DNA of 64,000 nt from CAZRVH01 sp964624905 (GTDB lineage: Bacteria; Patescibacteriota; Gracilibacteria; Peribacterales; Peribacteraceae). Numbering within the stretch: the first letter of the stretch is position 1; the number at the start of each line of letters is the position of its first letter. This document shows positions 16,532-24,781 of the stretch, in pieces. Below the pieces are notes generated by a model, which saw only the letters and a program-made list of their open reading frames with translations, searched no databases and was not told the DNA's origin. A program made the position numbers and the translations under genes. The DNA lies in the NCBI GenBank assembly GCA_964624905.1, contig CAZUYK010000009.1, positions 1 through 64,000 of the forward strand, given 5' to 3'.

Positions 16532-17182
16532 TTAACGCAGGGGTTTCTTGGGGCGCAGGGGGCGCGTCACTGCGTTTTCCTCGTTCTCCTTGATCCGCGC
16601 GCGAACCGGGGCAAGTCTTTTTTCCACGGCTGCATGCCTCTGGATGATGTTGCGCAGGCAGACGCGTTCGGCATCTTGGTCCGACGCGAATTTCTCATTG
16701 CACTGCTTCAGCAGTTCCTTCTCTTCCGCGGTGGTAAGGGACGTGCTGCCCTTCGTATTCACTTCGCCTTTCTGTACGCGGACGATCGTCTGTTCGTCGA
16801 AGAACGCCTTGCGAACGTTACGTACCTGCTCCTGGAAGTATTTCCGCTTCTCCTGCATCTGGTCGTTGAAAGCTTTCAGTGCGAGCGTGTATTCCTCGCT
16901 GATTCCATCGCCATCATGTTCCGCCCTCCATTCCTTCACTTGTCTCTTGTACCACAGGGAGAAGTTGTACTCGATCGTGCGGATGCGCTTCAACACGTCG
17001 GTGATGCAACGTCCGATTTCGCGACCCTCTTTTCCTTCGCACGTCAGGGAGGTGAGTTCGTGGGACAGTGATTCGATGGTCTCGGGCGTCTCCTCGGTCC
17101 ATACTTCTTCGGCCATCGCTGCTTGGGCGAAGCCGAGTGACAGGGTTGCGAGTACCGAAGAAGCGACGATGCGTGCGTTCAT
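16532..17182 (-). CDS. Secreted helical protein, unknown function
   Basis: A 216-residue protein with a signal peptide (MNARIVASSVLATLSLGFAQ, then AAMAEEV). The mature part is charged and helical, with four Cys suited to two disulfides (SLTCEGKEG, GRCITDVL, KQCNEKF, RVCLRNII). It ends in a basic RPLRPKKPLR tail. No domain is recognised. I chose ATG 17182 over 17209 because it starts the signal peptide directly. It resembles the secreted coiled-coil protein at 3059 in general design only. Confidence 0.6.
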   Translation of the reverse strand: MNARIVASSVLATLSLGFAQAAMAEEVWTEETPETIESLSHELTSLTCEGKEGREIGRCITDVLKRIRTIEYNFSLWYKRQVKEWRAEHDGDGISEEYTLALKAFNDQMQEKRKYFQEQVRNVRKAFFDEQTIVRVQKGEVNTKGSTSLTTAEEKELLKQCNEKFASDQDAERVCLRNIIQRHAAVEKRLAPVRARIKENEENAVTRPLRPKKPLR

Positions 17183-17274
17183 GAAAAGATGGGGGACGGA
17201 GGCCTCCATTCTGACATGCCCGACCGCGGATGCAATGATGCAAGGCCACGATCAAGTCCTTCTGTCAGCAGTCT

Positions 17275-18534
17275 TCAGGAGATCAGCGATAGCAAGCGCT
17301 CGCGATCATCAGCTTTGCCGATGACCACCAATTTCATATTTTCCTTGGTGAGGAGGCGCTTGGCCAACGCGTCGACCTGCTCCTTCGTCACGGCGTCGAC
17401 CATGGCGAAGTAATCGGGAATGTCCTTGATCTTCGGATAGAGCAGTTGCTGCTTGCCGTAGAAGTGGGCGCGCTCCTCGCTGTCTTCCAGGTTGAGCGTC
17501 ACCTTTCCCTTGATGTAATCCTTCGCGCGCTGCAGCTCTTCCTCCGTCACGCCGTCCTTCGCGCAGACCATGTACTCGTGCATGATCGCGGTGATGGCTT
17601 CGTCCAGCCTGGACTGGTCGATGCCCGCGCGAGTCGAAAGCGCACCCGCGTCCAGGTAGCTGTCGGAATCGGTGGAGATGTAGTAGCACATGCCCTTCGC
17701 CTCGCGGATGTTCAGGAACATGCGGCTGCTCATGTTGCCGCCCAAGATGACGGCGAGCAGCTTGTGCGCGAAGTGGTCCTTGTCGAGCGATCCGGGAGCG
17801 GGGACTCCCAGCACGAGGTGGGCCTGTTCCGTCGCTTTGGTGCGGAGGAAGATCTTCTCCTCGTTGTATGCACCGAACGGTTCGAAACCGCCCTGCTTCT
17901 TTCCGCCCAATGCGCCGAAGTATTGCTCCGCCAACTTCATCGCCTGCTCTTCCGTGACGCGGCCCGCGAAGGCAATGACCGTGTTGTCCGCCGTGTACAG
18001 CGCGTCTTTATGTGCCTGGAAATCAGCCTGCGTGACGCTCTTGATCACGCTCTCGAGTCCGATCGTGTCCCATCCCAGCGGGCAGTTGCCGAAGATGAGT
18101 TCTTCGAAATCCCAACCCGCGCGGTACATGGGGGTGTCCTGGTACATGCGCTCTTCCTCGATGATCACGCCGCGCTCCTTGTCGATTTCCTCGGGCGGGA
18201 AGGTTGCGTTGAGAAGCATGTCGCTCAGCACGTCGCACGCCATTTCCGTCTGCTCCGCCGCCACCTTCACGTAGTATCCCGCGTATTCCTTTCCGGTGAA
18301 TGCGTTGAAGTCACCGCCCACGCCGTCGATCGCCGCGCTCACCTCCTGCGTCGTTTTGTATTTCTTGCCTCCCTTGAAGAACATGTGTTCCAGGAAGTGG
18401 CTGATGCCGCGCTCGGCATTCTTCTCGTAGCGCGAACCCGCGCCGGCGAACACCATGACGGTCACCGATTCCGTGCCGGTCACGGGAGCTGTGAGGACGG
18501 GGAGGCCTGAAGGAAGTCTGTTGATGGTATACAT
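17275..18534 (-). CDS. M16 family zinc peptidase
   Basis: A 419-residue single-module M16 peptidase of the processing-peptidase/PqqL type. The inverted zinc motif HFLEH is at residues 46-50, and the distal glutamate region follows (about 115-130, EEIDKERGVIIEEERMYQDTP). The C-terminal half holds the usual non-catalytic M16 domain, with GNMSSRMFLNIREAKGMCYYI. No signal peptide is seen, so it is probably cytosolic. M16 enzymes usually work as dimers or with a partner; no second M16 gene is adjacent. ATG 18534 begins the fold; upstream in-frame residues are Pro/Ser-rich and not conserved-looking. Confidence 0.9.
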   Translation of the reverse strand: MYTINRLPSGLPVLTAPVTGTESVTVMVFAGAGSRYEKNAERGISHFLEHMFFKGGKKYKTTQEVSAAIDGVGGDFNAFTGKEYAGYYVKVAAEQTEMACDVLSDMLLNATFPPEEIDKERGVIIEEERMYQDTPMYRAGWDFEELIFGNCPLGWDTIGLESVIKSVTQADFQAHKDALYTADNTVIAFAGRVTEEQAMKLAEQYFGALGGKKQGGFEPFGAYNEEKIFLRTKATEQAHLVLGVPAPGSLDKDHFAHKLLAVILGGNMSSRMFLNIREAKGMCYYISTDSDSYLDAGALSTRAGIDQSRLDEAITAIMHEYMVCAKDGVTEEELQRAKDYIKGKVTLNLEDSEERAHFYGKQQLLYPKIKDIPDYFAMVDAVTKEQVDALAKRLLTKENMKLVVIGKADDRERLLSLIS

Positions 18535-18559
18535 AGGGGTTGGGGGAGGGGTGACTCTA

Positions 18560-18850
18560 TCACTTCGGCCAGAACGTGAGAATGGCAAAGGCAGAGAATA
18601 CGAGGATGGAGACGAGGGCAAGGACGGTCGCCAGCCCTGCGGACCGGCCGGATGTGCTTTGGACGCTGGTATACAGGCTCAGTCCGCCGTACAGCAGTCC
18701 GCATGCCAAAAGCGGAAGCATAACCGATAGCATCCATTGCATCGTTCCGTCTGCCCAAATGCCGTTCCTGTGCAATACGTACGCCGCGAAGACCGAGCTT
18801 CCCAGGATGTAGAACAAAACGGCGGAGACCGTGTGGAAATAACGGAGCAT
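18560..18850 (-). CDS. Small three-helix membrane protein
   Basis: A 96-residue hydrophobic protein with about three membrane segments: near residues 5-25, 38-58 and 72-92. It ends FAILTFWPK. No recognised family. TATACT (18862-18857 on the minus strand) ends 6 nt before ATG 18850, which decides the start against the in-frame ATG at 18883 upstream of the promoter. It lies between the M16 peptidase and rpmH genes on the same strand but has its own promoter. Confidence 0.6.
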   Translation of the reverse strand: MLRYFHTVSAVLFYILGSSVFAAYVLHRNGIWADGTMQWMLSVMLPLLACGLLYGGLSLYTSVQSTSGRSAGLATVLALVSILVFSAFAILTFWPK

Positions 18851-18895
18851 GAACGGAGTATACGGCAAAAAAGCACCGAACACGACTTTCGTTCT

Positions 18896-19051
18896 TTAGC
18901 GGGCCATTTTGCGAGCCCTCTTCTGCACCGTCAGGCGCTTGCGGCCCGTCGCGCGGCGGCGCGACAGCACTTTGCGTCCGTCAGCGGTGGCCATCCTGGA
19001 ACGGAAGCCATGCTTGCGGAGACGCCGACGCCATTTGAGCTTTCCTAACAT
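18896..19051 (-). CDS. rpmH: Large ribosomal subunit protein bL34
   Basis: A 51-residue, very basic protein. It matches bL34 throughout: MLGKLKWRRRLRKHGFRSRM, then TADGRKVLSRRRATGRKRL and a short C-terminal extension TVQKRARKMAR. bL34 sits in the large subunit and usually precedes rnpA near the origin; rnpA is not seen here. A TAGGCT box ends 9 nt before the ATG, the same -10 variant used by the genes at 14775 and 22049. Confidence 0.93.
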   Translation of the reverse strand: MLGKLKWRRRLRKHGFRSRMATADGRKVLSRRRATGRKRLTVQKRARKMAR

Positions 19052-19109
19052 TGTGGGGGGAGCCTACAGATGGCCACGGAGGCCGTCAAGAATATTATGC
19101 ATGCTGGCC

Positions 19110-19658
19110 TTATTCGTACGAAACGGGCGTATTCGGCATTCCGGCGTCTTTATTGGCCTTTTCGGCAAGAAGGAACAGGTAATCGCTCAGGCGGTTCAAA
19201 TAGATGACCACATATGGTCCCAGTTGTTCCTTTGCGGCCAGCGATACGACCCAGCGCTCGGATCGTCGCGTGATGGTGCGGGCCAGGTGGAGCATCGCCG
19301 CGGATTCCGTCCCGCCGGGAAGGATGAACGATCGAAGGGGGGGAAGTTCTTCCTCGAGCGCCTTGATCCAACCTTCGATTTCGTCGATGTGCGATTGTTC
19401 CATGCGCGGCACCTTCGCGGCGTTGTTCTCGATGGGTGTCGCAAGATCCGCCCCCATGCGGAAGAGGAGGTTTTGCACGCGGGTGAGCTGCGCACGCATA
19501 GGCGCGGACACTTCCTTGTGCGCGATGATCAAACCGAGAACCGCATTGAGTTCGTCGACGTCGCCGTAGGCGTGGATGCGCGGATCGTCTTTGGACACGC
19601 GTTGGCCTCCGAACAATCCCGTGGTTCCCTTGTCCCCCGTTTTGGTGACGATGGTCAT
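19110..19658 (-). CDS. PduO-type ATP:cob(I)alamin adenosyltransferase
   Basis: A 182-residue protein that should make adenosylcobalamin from reduced cobalamin and ATP. It starts MTIVTKTGDKGTTGLFGG, the ATP-binding signature of the PduO class, and carries RIHAYGDVDELNAVLG, the conserved LPGG and ARTITRRSERW segments, and YLNRLSDYLFLLA. All motifs are present. No cobalamin synthesis gene or B12-dependent enzyme is visible in the window, so the cofactor is probably salvaged. TATACT ends 6 nt before the ATG. The pheT stop lies 15 nt upstream. Confidence 0.92.
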   Translation of the reverse strand: MTIVTKTGDKGTTGLFGGQRVSKDDPRIHAYGDVDELNAVLGLIIAHKEVSAPMRAQLTRVQNLLFRMGADLATPIENNAAKVPRMEQSHIDEIEGWIKALEEELPPLRSFILPGGTESAAMLHLARTITRRSERWVVSLAAKEQLGPYVVIYLNRLSDYLFLLAEKANKDAGMPNTPVSYE

Positions 19659-19673
19659 GAGGGGAGTATACGC

Positions 19674-22049
19674 TCACTTCATGGCTGCCAGCACTTTTTC
19701 GTGCGCTTTCTTCGCCTCGTCTTCGGTGAGGGTCCTGTCTTCGGCGCGGTAGGTGAAGCGTAGCGTCAGGTTGTACTCGCCGTCTTTCAGGGGCTTGCCG
19801 TTGTAGAGGTCCTTCACCGATACGTCCGCGAGCAACGGATCGACTCCGCGCGCTTTCTTCATCAGTTTCTCGAGGGCGTCCTTCTGCGTACGTTGGATGG
19901 TGACGTCGTACACGATATCCGGGAATGCGGGCACGGGTGCGGCGAAGATATCGGATGCCTTCTCCGCGAAGAGCATGTCCAGGTTCAGCGTGACCGCGGC
20001 GGCTCGGGCGGGGAGGTCGAAGGCGGCGATGACCGTGGGGTGGAGCTCGTACAAGCAGCCGATTTTCTTTCCATTGACGGAGATCTCGGCGCTGCGGCCC
20101 GGGTGCATGCCGGCGCCAGCGTCCTTCCTGGTCGTGACCGATACGTCGTATCCGATCGATTCCAACGCATGCACGATATCGCGCTTCAAGATGAGCAAGG
20201 GTTCTTCCAAGAGTCCTCCGTTGGCGCGTGCGGCGATGAATGCGGTCAGTTCCATGGATTCCGTTTGTCCTTTGCGGAACACGTGCGCCCAGTGGAACGT
20301 GCGAAGCGCATTCTCCACCTGCAGCATGTTCTTCTGCGCGTGGACGAGCAGGGCGGGGAGCGTGGTCGTGTGCATCACCGAGGTCTCTTCTCCCAGCGGA
20401 TTTGCCAGCGCGATCGCTTCGGATGGATCCGTGCCCGCCTTCTTCAGCAGTGCCGGGCTCACGAGGTTCAACGGGACGATCTCGCTGTATCCGGACATCG
20501 CCAACGCGTCGCGCAGCGCGTGCTTGCGGGTGTCGCGCGGGGGAACGCGGACGGGGGCCAGCGGCATTTCCTCGGGCACGTTCGCGTAGCCCGCGATCCG
20601 TCCGATTTCCTCGATCAGATCGTGTTCGCCGGTGATGTCGCGCAGCCTGTGCAGCGGCGGCGTCACTTCCAGCATTCCCTTCTTGCCAGCCTTCACCGCG
20701 AAGCCGAGGTCCGTCAGGATCTCCGTCACCGCTTTCTTCGGCACGGTCATGCCGAGCGTCGCGGAGGCGCGGTCCAGGGAAAGTTCGATGGTCTCGGGTT
20801 TGCCGTCTTCGCCCCATTCGATCAGTTTGCTCTCGATCGCCATGCCCGGTGCAGATTCCTTGAGGAGGTGCAGCGCGCGCGAGAGTCCCTGGAGGGATGC
20901 GACGGCAGGGACGGATTTCTCATAGACCGTCGCCGCTTCCGTGCGGTGCTCCGTCGACTTGATGGCTTTGCGGATGCGGACCGGATCGTACACCGGCGCG
21001 TGGATCAGAGCGCGCTTCGTGTTCGCGTTGAACGCGCTGCGTTCGTCGCCCATGAGGCCGCACAGGTCGAAGAGTCCCTTGCCGTCTTCCATGACGATCA
21101 ATCCCTCCGGCAGCTTTCTCTTGATGCCGTCGAGCGTGGTTACCGTTTCTCCTTCCTTCGATTCGCGGAATTTCATCCCGACTTCGACCTTGTCGACGTC
21201 GAAGATGTGCAGCGGCATGCCGACGTCCATCATGACGTAGTTGGTAACGTCCACCGGCAGGCTGATGCTGCGAATGCCGACTCCCGCCAGGCGTTCTTTC
21301 ATCCACTCCGGCGTCGTTCCGTGGTCAGGGAGTTCCACGATGCAGGCGTTGTAGCGCGTGACCAGCGACGGATCGGAGTTTTCCACTTCCAGCGTCGATC
21401 CCTTTCCGAACGCGGGAGGGGTGAGGTCCGGGAGTTTCTTCTTCCACGTCGCGATGCCCAGCGCCACGCACTCGCGGGCGAAGCCGTAGTGCGAGAACAG
21501 GTCGGGACGGGTGGTGATGGCGGTGTTTGAAATAACGAGCACGGTGTCGTTCATCTTCAATGCCTGCCTCAGGTCCTGCTGTGGCTGGAAGCCGCTGTGC
21601 GTAAGGTCCACTATGGGGCGTTCGCCGTGTTCGGGTTTGGCAGGGAAGAGGCTTTCGATGCCCAGTTCCTCGCCTGCGCAGATCATGCCGTGGCTTTCCT
21701 CCCCGCGGATCTTTGCCGGCTCCAGCGTCATCATCTCGCCGCCGTGCCATTTCACCCTTGCCCCCACGTGCGCGAACGCGACGAGCATGTGGTCTTCCAA
21801 ATTCGTTCCGCCGCACACCACCTTTTTCACCCCGCGGTCCGTTTCCACCTCGCACAACCTGAGCTTGTCGGCGTTCGGGTGCGGCTTCACCGTCAAAATC
21901 TTTCCCACGCAGCAGTTTTCCAGGAGCGCGCCCTGCTTTTCCACCCCATCCACTTCCGCCGTGCCCGCGGTGATGCGGTTCACGATGAGGTCGGTGTCGG
22001 TCTCGGTCCAGGTGACGTAGTCGGTGAGCCAGTTCAGGGAGATCTTCAT
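19674..22049 (-). CDS. pheT: Phenylalanine--tRNA ligase beta subunit
   Basis: A 791-residue full-length PheT. The order is an N-terminal tRNA-binding OB domain (GKILTVKPHPNADKL, KKVVCGGTN), ESHGMICAGEELG, the B3/B4 editing domain, B5, the core (RDITGEHDLIEEIGRIAGY) and a C-terminal FDX-ACB domain (FPDIVYDVTIQRTQKD, GEYNLTLRFTYR). It works as an alpha2-beta2 heterotetramer with PheS. pheS, normally directly upstream, is not adjacent here. TAGGCT ends 7 nt before the ATG, so pheT has its own promoter and probably a leaderless mRNA. Confidence 0.96.
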   Translation of the reverse strand: MKISLNWLTDYVTWTETDTDLIVNRITAGTAEVDGVEKQGALLENCCVGKILTVKPHPNADKLRLCEVETDRGVKKVVCGGTNLEDHMLVAFAHVGARVKWHGGEMMTLEPAKIRGEESHGMICAGEELGIESLFPAKPEHGERPIVDLTHSGFQPQQDLRQALKMNDTVLVISNTAITTRPDLFSHYGFARECVALGIATWKKKLPDLTPPAFGKGSTLEVENSDPSLVTRYNACIVELPDHGTTPEWMKERLAGVGIRSISLPVDVTNYVMMDVGMPLHIFDVDKVEVGMKFRESKEGETVTTLDGIKRKLPEGLIVMEDGKGLFDLCGLMGDERSAFNANTKRALIHAPVYDPVRIRKAIKSTEHRTEAATVYEKSVPAVASLQGLSRALHLLKESAPGMAIESKLIEWGEDGKPETIELSLDRASATLGMTVPKKAVTEILTDLGFAVKAGKKGMLEVTPPLHRLRDITGEHDLIEEIGRIAGYANVPEEMPLAPVRVPPRDTRKHALRDALAMSGYSEIVPLNLVSPALLKKAGTDPSEAIALANPLGEETSVMHTTTLPALLVHAQKNMLQVENALRTFHWAHVFRKGQTESMELTAFIAARANGGLLEEPLLILKRDIVHALESIGYDVSVTTRKDAGAGMHPGRSAEISVNGKKIGCLYELHPTVIAAFDLPARAAAVTLNLDMLFAEKASDIFAAPVPAFPDIVYDVTIQRTQKDALEKLMKKARGVDPLLADVSVKDLYNGKPLKDGEYNLTLRFTYRAEDRTLTEDEAKKAHEKVLAAMK

Positions 22050-22154
22050 GGCCGATAGCCTACCCTACGCCCAGCCATCGGCACAATTCCGCTCTTTGTG
22101 GATATTTCCAGCGAGGAGTACACTTTTTTTGATTTACCCCTTCCCCATTTCCCT

Positions 22155-22499
22155 ATGTGTGGTTCCCATGAATCCCGTTGCCTGACGTGCAAGACGGTTG
22201 GACTCATTTCCATGGTCCTCGTCGCTCTCTTCACGCTGGTCGCTCTCTACGCCACGTACCGCGTGTTCTTCGTTCTCGATAACCGCATCGGCACGACGGA
22301 CGGATCGCTCGCCATCATCACGGCGGTCTTCTGTCTCGGTGCCGTGAAGAAGGGGATGAAGATGTGTCCCTGCCGTTCCAAGGGCTGCGGCTGCGGCGGA
22401 GGATGCGCGTGCGGCAAGAAAAACTGCGACTGCGGAGGCAAAGGAGGCTGCGATTGCGGCCATGACCACGGCGATGCCGCTGCGTCTCACCAGCACTAA
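22155..22499 (+). CDS. Membrane protein with cysteine-rich metal-binding tail
   Basis: A 114-residue product. It begins MCGSHESRCLTCKTVG, has two hydrophobic segments (about 16-37, VGLISMVLVALFTLVALYATY, and about 51-64) and ends in a dense Cys/Gly/His region (CPCRSKGCGCGGGCACG, then CDCGGKGGCDCGHDHG). The tail should bind zinc, copper or Fe-S. I chose ATG 22155 because it begins the Cys motif; GTG 22098 is an in-frame alternative with a -10-like TACACT inside it. A terminator follows at once. The tail resembles that of the DUF1858 fusion at 14775. Confidence 0.6.
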   Translation: MCGSHESRCLTCKTVGLISMVLVALFTLVALYATYRVFFVLDNRIGTTDGSLAIITAVFCLGAVKKGMKMCPCRSKGCGCGGGCACGKKNCDCGGKGGCDCGHDHGDAAASHQH

Positions 22500-22517
22500 G
22501 ATCGTTTGATGAAAAAG

Positions 22518-22546
22518 AAAGGCGGACCGCGAGGCCCGCCTTTTTT
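22518..22546 (+). terminator. Intrinsic terminator, usable from both strands
   Basis: AAAGGCGG / CCGCCTTT encloses a ten-base loop, followed by TTTTTT on the + strand. The minus strand also reads into a T-rich stretch, so it may also end the tRNA-Ser transcript. Confidence 0.85.
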
Positions 22547-22555
22547 GTAACACGG

Positions 22556-22645
22556 TGGCGGAGGGGGGGAGATTCGAACTCCCGAGACGCTTTCACGTCT
22601 ACACGCTTTCCAAGCGTGCGCACTAGGCCACTATGCGACCCCTCC
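22556..22645 (-). tRNA. tRNA-Ser(GGA), CCA encoded
   Basis: On the minus strand a complete type II tRNA folds. The acceptor GGAGGGG pairs with CCCCTCC, the anticodon arm is ACGCTTGGAAAGCGT with anticodon GGA, there is a long variable arm, and the T arm is GGGAGTTCGAATCTCCC. G73 and an encoded CCA follow. The long variable arm agrees with the serine identity. Confidence 0.95.
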
Positions 22646-22725
22646 AGATGTGCGGACGCCAGTATAGGGAATTACGGAACCAAAGGAAGTGGTTTCTTCA
22701 GGCTTAAAGATGTATTCTCGGGCAT

Positions 22726-23310
22726 ATGGCCGATCGCGACCTCCAACTCCTCTTCGAACTCGGCACCCTGCGCTTCGTCCCGCGGACGTGGAACCAACTC
22801 CATGATCCCAAGTTCGCCAACGTTGCGGAGCACATGTTCCGCATGTTGTGGATCGCGCTGATCCTGGCGAAGAGGGAAGGGGCGGATTTGGATAAAGTCC
22901 TCAGGATCGCATTGGTGCATGACATTACCGAGAGCCGGACGGGGGACGTCCACACGCTTACCCGCCATTACGTGCAGCGCGATGAGGACAATGCTTTGGC
23001 CGATATGACGGCCGGAACGTCTTTCGAGGCGGAGGCGAAGGAGTTGATGGAGGAATACCACAAGCGCGAGACGCTGGAAGCGAAGGTGGTGAAGGACGCC
23101 GATATCCTGGATGTGGATATGGAACTGCGCGAGCTGATGGCAAAGGGCGGGAAATATCCGAAGGCATGGGATGAAAAACGCAAAAAGATCGTCGAGAACG
23201 ATTTCCATACCGATAGTGCCCGTACCATGTGGCACGAGATCAATGCCGCGGATCCCTATGACTGGTATGCGGATGGCATCGATAGAGTCACTCGTCGCAA
23301 GAACGTATGA
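22726..23310 (+). CDS. HD-domain phosphohydrolase (YfbR/HDDC2-like)
   Basis: A 194-residue protein with the HD metal-binding set: His in NVAEHMFRM, HD in ALVHDITESRTGD, and a distal Asp in VVKDADILDVDMEL. This arrangement fits 5'-deoxynucleotidases of the YfbR/HDDC2 group, which hydrolyse dNMPs; the substrate is inferred. TATTCT ends 7 nt before the ATG. The stop codon overlaps the ATG of the next gene (ATGA), so the two are translationally coupled. Confidence 0.82.
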   Translation: MADRDLQLLFELGTLRFVPRTWNQLHDPKFANVAEHMFRMLWIALILAKREGADLDKVLRIALVHDITESRTGDVHTLTRHYVQRDEDNALADMTAGTSFEAEAKELMEEYHKRETLEAKVVKDADILDVDMELRELMAKGGKYPKAWDEKRKKIVENDFHTDSARTMWHEINAADPYDWYADGIDRVTRRKNV

Positions 23311-23726
23311 GTATTCCCGTCGACCTCGCACCGGCCCTTCTCGCGCTCGCTTCCGAACTGAAACTGGATCCGAACGACGTCGAAGAATCCTTCATCCGCG
23401 GAAGCGGCAAGGGCGGGCAGAAGATCAACAAGACGGCGTCGACGGTGCAGCTCGTCCATAAGCCGACGGGTATCGAAGTGCGCATGCAGAAGCACCGCGA
23501 GCAGAGCAAGAACCGGTCCAGCGCATGGAAGCTGCTCATCCTCAAACTGGAGGAAAAAGAGAAAGGAGAGGAGTCGCAGCTGGCGCGCGAGGCCTTCAAG
23601 ATCAAGAAGCAGAAGCAGCGCCGCAGCAGGAAGTCCAAATTGAAGATGCTGGACGCGAAGCACCATCGCGGGGACATCAAAGAAAAACGCCGCGGGGCGT
23701 GGAATGAATGGAGGGAATCCGCGTGA
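23307..23726 (+). CDS. GGQ-domain release-factor-like protein (ArfB/C12orf65 type)
   Basis: A 139-residue protein with only the catalytic domain of class I release factors. Residues 32-45 read GSGKGGQKINKTAS with GGQ at 36-38, followed by VQLVHKPTGIEVRMQKHREQ and NRSSAWKLL. The tail is long, basic and helical (IKKQKQRRSRKSKLK). Proteins of this design lack codon recognition and hydrolyse peptidyl-tRNA on stalled ribosomes, inserting the basic tail into the mRNA channel. That role is inferred. It overlaps the HD gene by 4 nt. Confidence 0.85.
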   Translation: MSIPVDLAPALLALASELKLDPNDVEESFIRGSGKGGQKINKTASTVQLVHKPTGIEVRMQKHREQSKNRSSAWKLLILKLEEKEKGEESQLAREAFKIKKQKQRRSRKSKLKMLDAKHHRGDIKEKRRGAWNEWRESA

Positions 23727-23730
23727 TGTC

Positions 23731-23940
23731 TTACGCCTTCTGTCCCTTCTGCATCCGCTTCGCGAGCGTGCGCAGGTAGCTCGTCGAAACCTTCATCGTC
23801 TTGTAAAGGCCCGTAGCCGGGTCGAACACGCGCTTCTTCTGCATATTGACCTTCCAGGAGCGGCGCGTGGAGCGCAGCGAGTGGCTTCGGGTGTTACCGA
23901 AAGCGGTCTTTTTGCCGGTTTTGACGCATGCGCGTGCCAT
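23731..23940 (-). CDS. rpmB: Large ribosomal subunit protein bL28
   Basis: A 69-residue basic protein matching bL28: MARACVKTGKKTAFGNTRSHS, then RRSWKVNMQKKRVF and a C-terminal helix YLRTLAKRMQKG. Only one Cys is present, so this is the zinc-free form. A TAGGGT box ends 11 nt before the ATG. It is convergent with the release-factor-like gene, with 4 nt between stops. Confidence 0.92.
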   Translation of the reverse strand: MARACVKTGKKTAFGNTRSHSLRSTRRSWKVNMQKKRVFDPATGLYKTMKVSTSYLRTLAKRMQKGQKA

Positions 23941-24082
23941 AGAGCTGCGGTACCCTACCCGAGGGGTTTGGCAATGTCAAACGCCTCTTTCATTGAAGAA
24001 ATAGTTTTTTTGCCTATATTGACTTAAAAAATAATTTATATAACATGTCAATGTGCTCTCTTACAGCACGGGCAGGATCTTC

Positions 24083-24128
24083 GAGGCAAGCACCGAGAGC
24101 ATCTTTTCGTGCCTTCCGCGCTTGCCTC
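24083..24128. repeat. Inverted repeat in AT-rich intergenic region
   Basis: GAGGCAAGC (24083-24091) and GCTTGCCTC (24120-24128) are exact reverse complements around a 28-nt loop that can form a smaller GCAC/GTGC stem. It lies in the 273-nt gap before the gene at 24214, next to a TTGACT/TATAAC promoter-like pair near 24018-24045. It may be part of a structured leader. Confidence 0.5.
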
Positions 24129-24189
24129 ACTTCTTTGCGGTCAATCTGATCGCACAAGCCGCCAGCGTCCGGCGATAGCGGACAACGAC

Positions 24190-24209
24190 TTTATCTCGGG
24201 AGAGATAAA
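24190..24209 (+). promoter_or_regulatory. Start-proximal hairpin masking a Shine-Dalgarno-like site
   Basis: TTTATCTC and GAGATAAA form a perfect 8-bp stem with a GGGA loop, ending 4 nt before ATG 24214. The purine-rich GGGAGAG that could act as the ribosome binding site lies in the loop and stem, so initiation could depend on opening the hairpin. Confidence 0.5.
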
Positions 24210-24213
24210 ACTC

Positions 24214-24747
24214 ATGATCACTGCATTCAGACAGCCAGATCTAGTGTTCGATGCCTGCAGCCTTTTTGGTGAAGTATCGGGTGATCCTTTGATACAACCC
24301 GCGCTAGGTGAACTCGTTCTTCGAGTACCTAAAGAAGTTTCTCATTGCTCGTTATATCAGACTGACATTGGTAAACGCTTCATGCGTCGGGAAAAATGGT
24401 ATCACGATTATCCCTGGTCAAATGAATCAATTTCTCCGGGGATTTACGTACTGCGGCTTCCAGTTGCAGAGAGCGGCAATAAAACGCTTGATAAACAGAA
24501 GGAGCTCTTAGTTGACGGCGAAGAGCCGGCTCCACTTGCCTTGGTAGAACTTGCGATGCTCTGTTTAAAAAATGCCGGAGCACCAGATCCACTCGTCGGC
24601 AACATCGTCCGCTGTCGTGAAATCGCCAGCAAGAAGAATTCGGGGATTGATCTGTCGTGGCATGGCACAAGGTTGCGAGTTGGCTGCAATTTTATTCACC
24701 GTCGTCATTCTATTATTTGGCTTGCGTCGGCTCGGAAGGTTTCCTGA
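24214..24747 (+). CDS. Hypothetical protein, possibly acquired
   Basis: A 177-residue protein with a central block EKWYHDYPWSNESISPGIYV, then RLPVAESGNKTLDKQ, EEPAPLALVELAMLCL and a C-terminal WLASARKVS. From memory, similar blocks occur in multi-copy hypothetical proteins of small-genome bacteria, but I cannot verify this and propose no function. Codon use is more AT-rich than in the neighbours, and the upstream gap is AT-rich with two hairpins, which suggests acquisition. ATG 24214 follows the hairpin at 24190-24209; the frame is open from 24109, but that part is not convincing. A strong terminator lies at 24782-24808. Confidence 0.6.
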   Translation: MITAFRQPDLVFDACSLFGEVSGDPLIQPALGELVLRVPKEVSHCSLYQTDIGKRFMRREKWYHDYPWSNESISPGIYVLRLPVAESGNKTLDKQKELLVDGEEPAPLALVELAMLCLKNAGAPDPLVGNIVRCREIASKKNSGIDLSWHGTRLRVGCNFIHRRHSIIWLASARKVS

Positions 24748-24781
24748 GATACTTGCCCGCGTGATCTCCGCATCACGCACT

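Noticed and set aside
19150..20817. Long open frames antisense to or shifted from real genes (for example a 555-codon frame over pheT, 491 codons over yebC, 545 codons opposite pheT)
   Set aside because: They are by-products of GC-rich codon use. Their products are Arg/Pro/Gly-rich with no motifs, while the opposing frames encode clear families.
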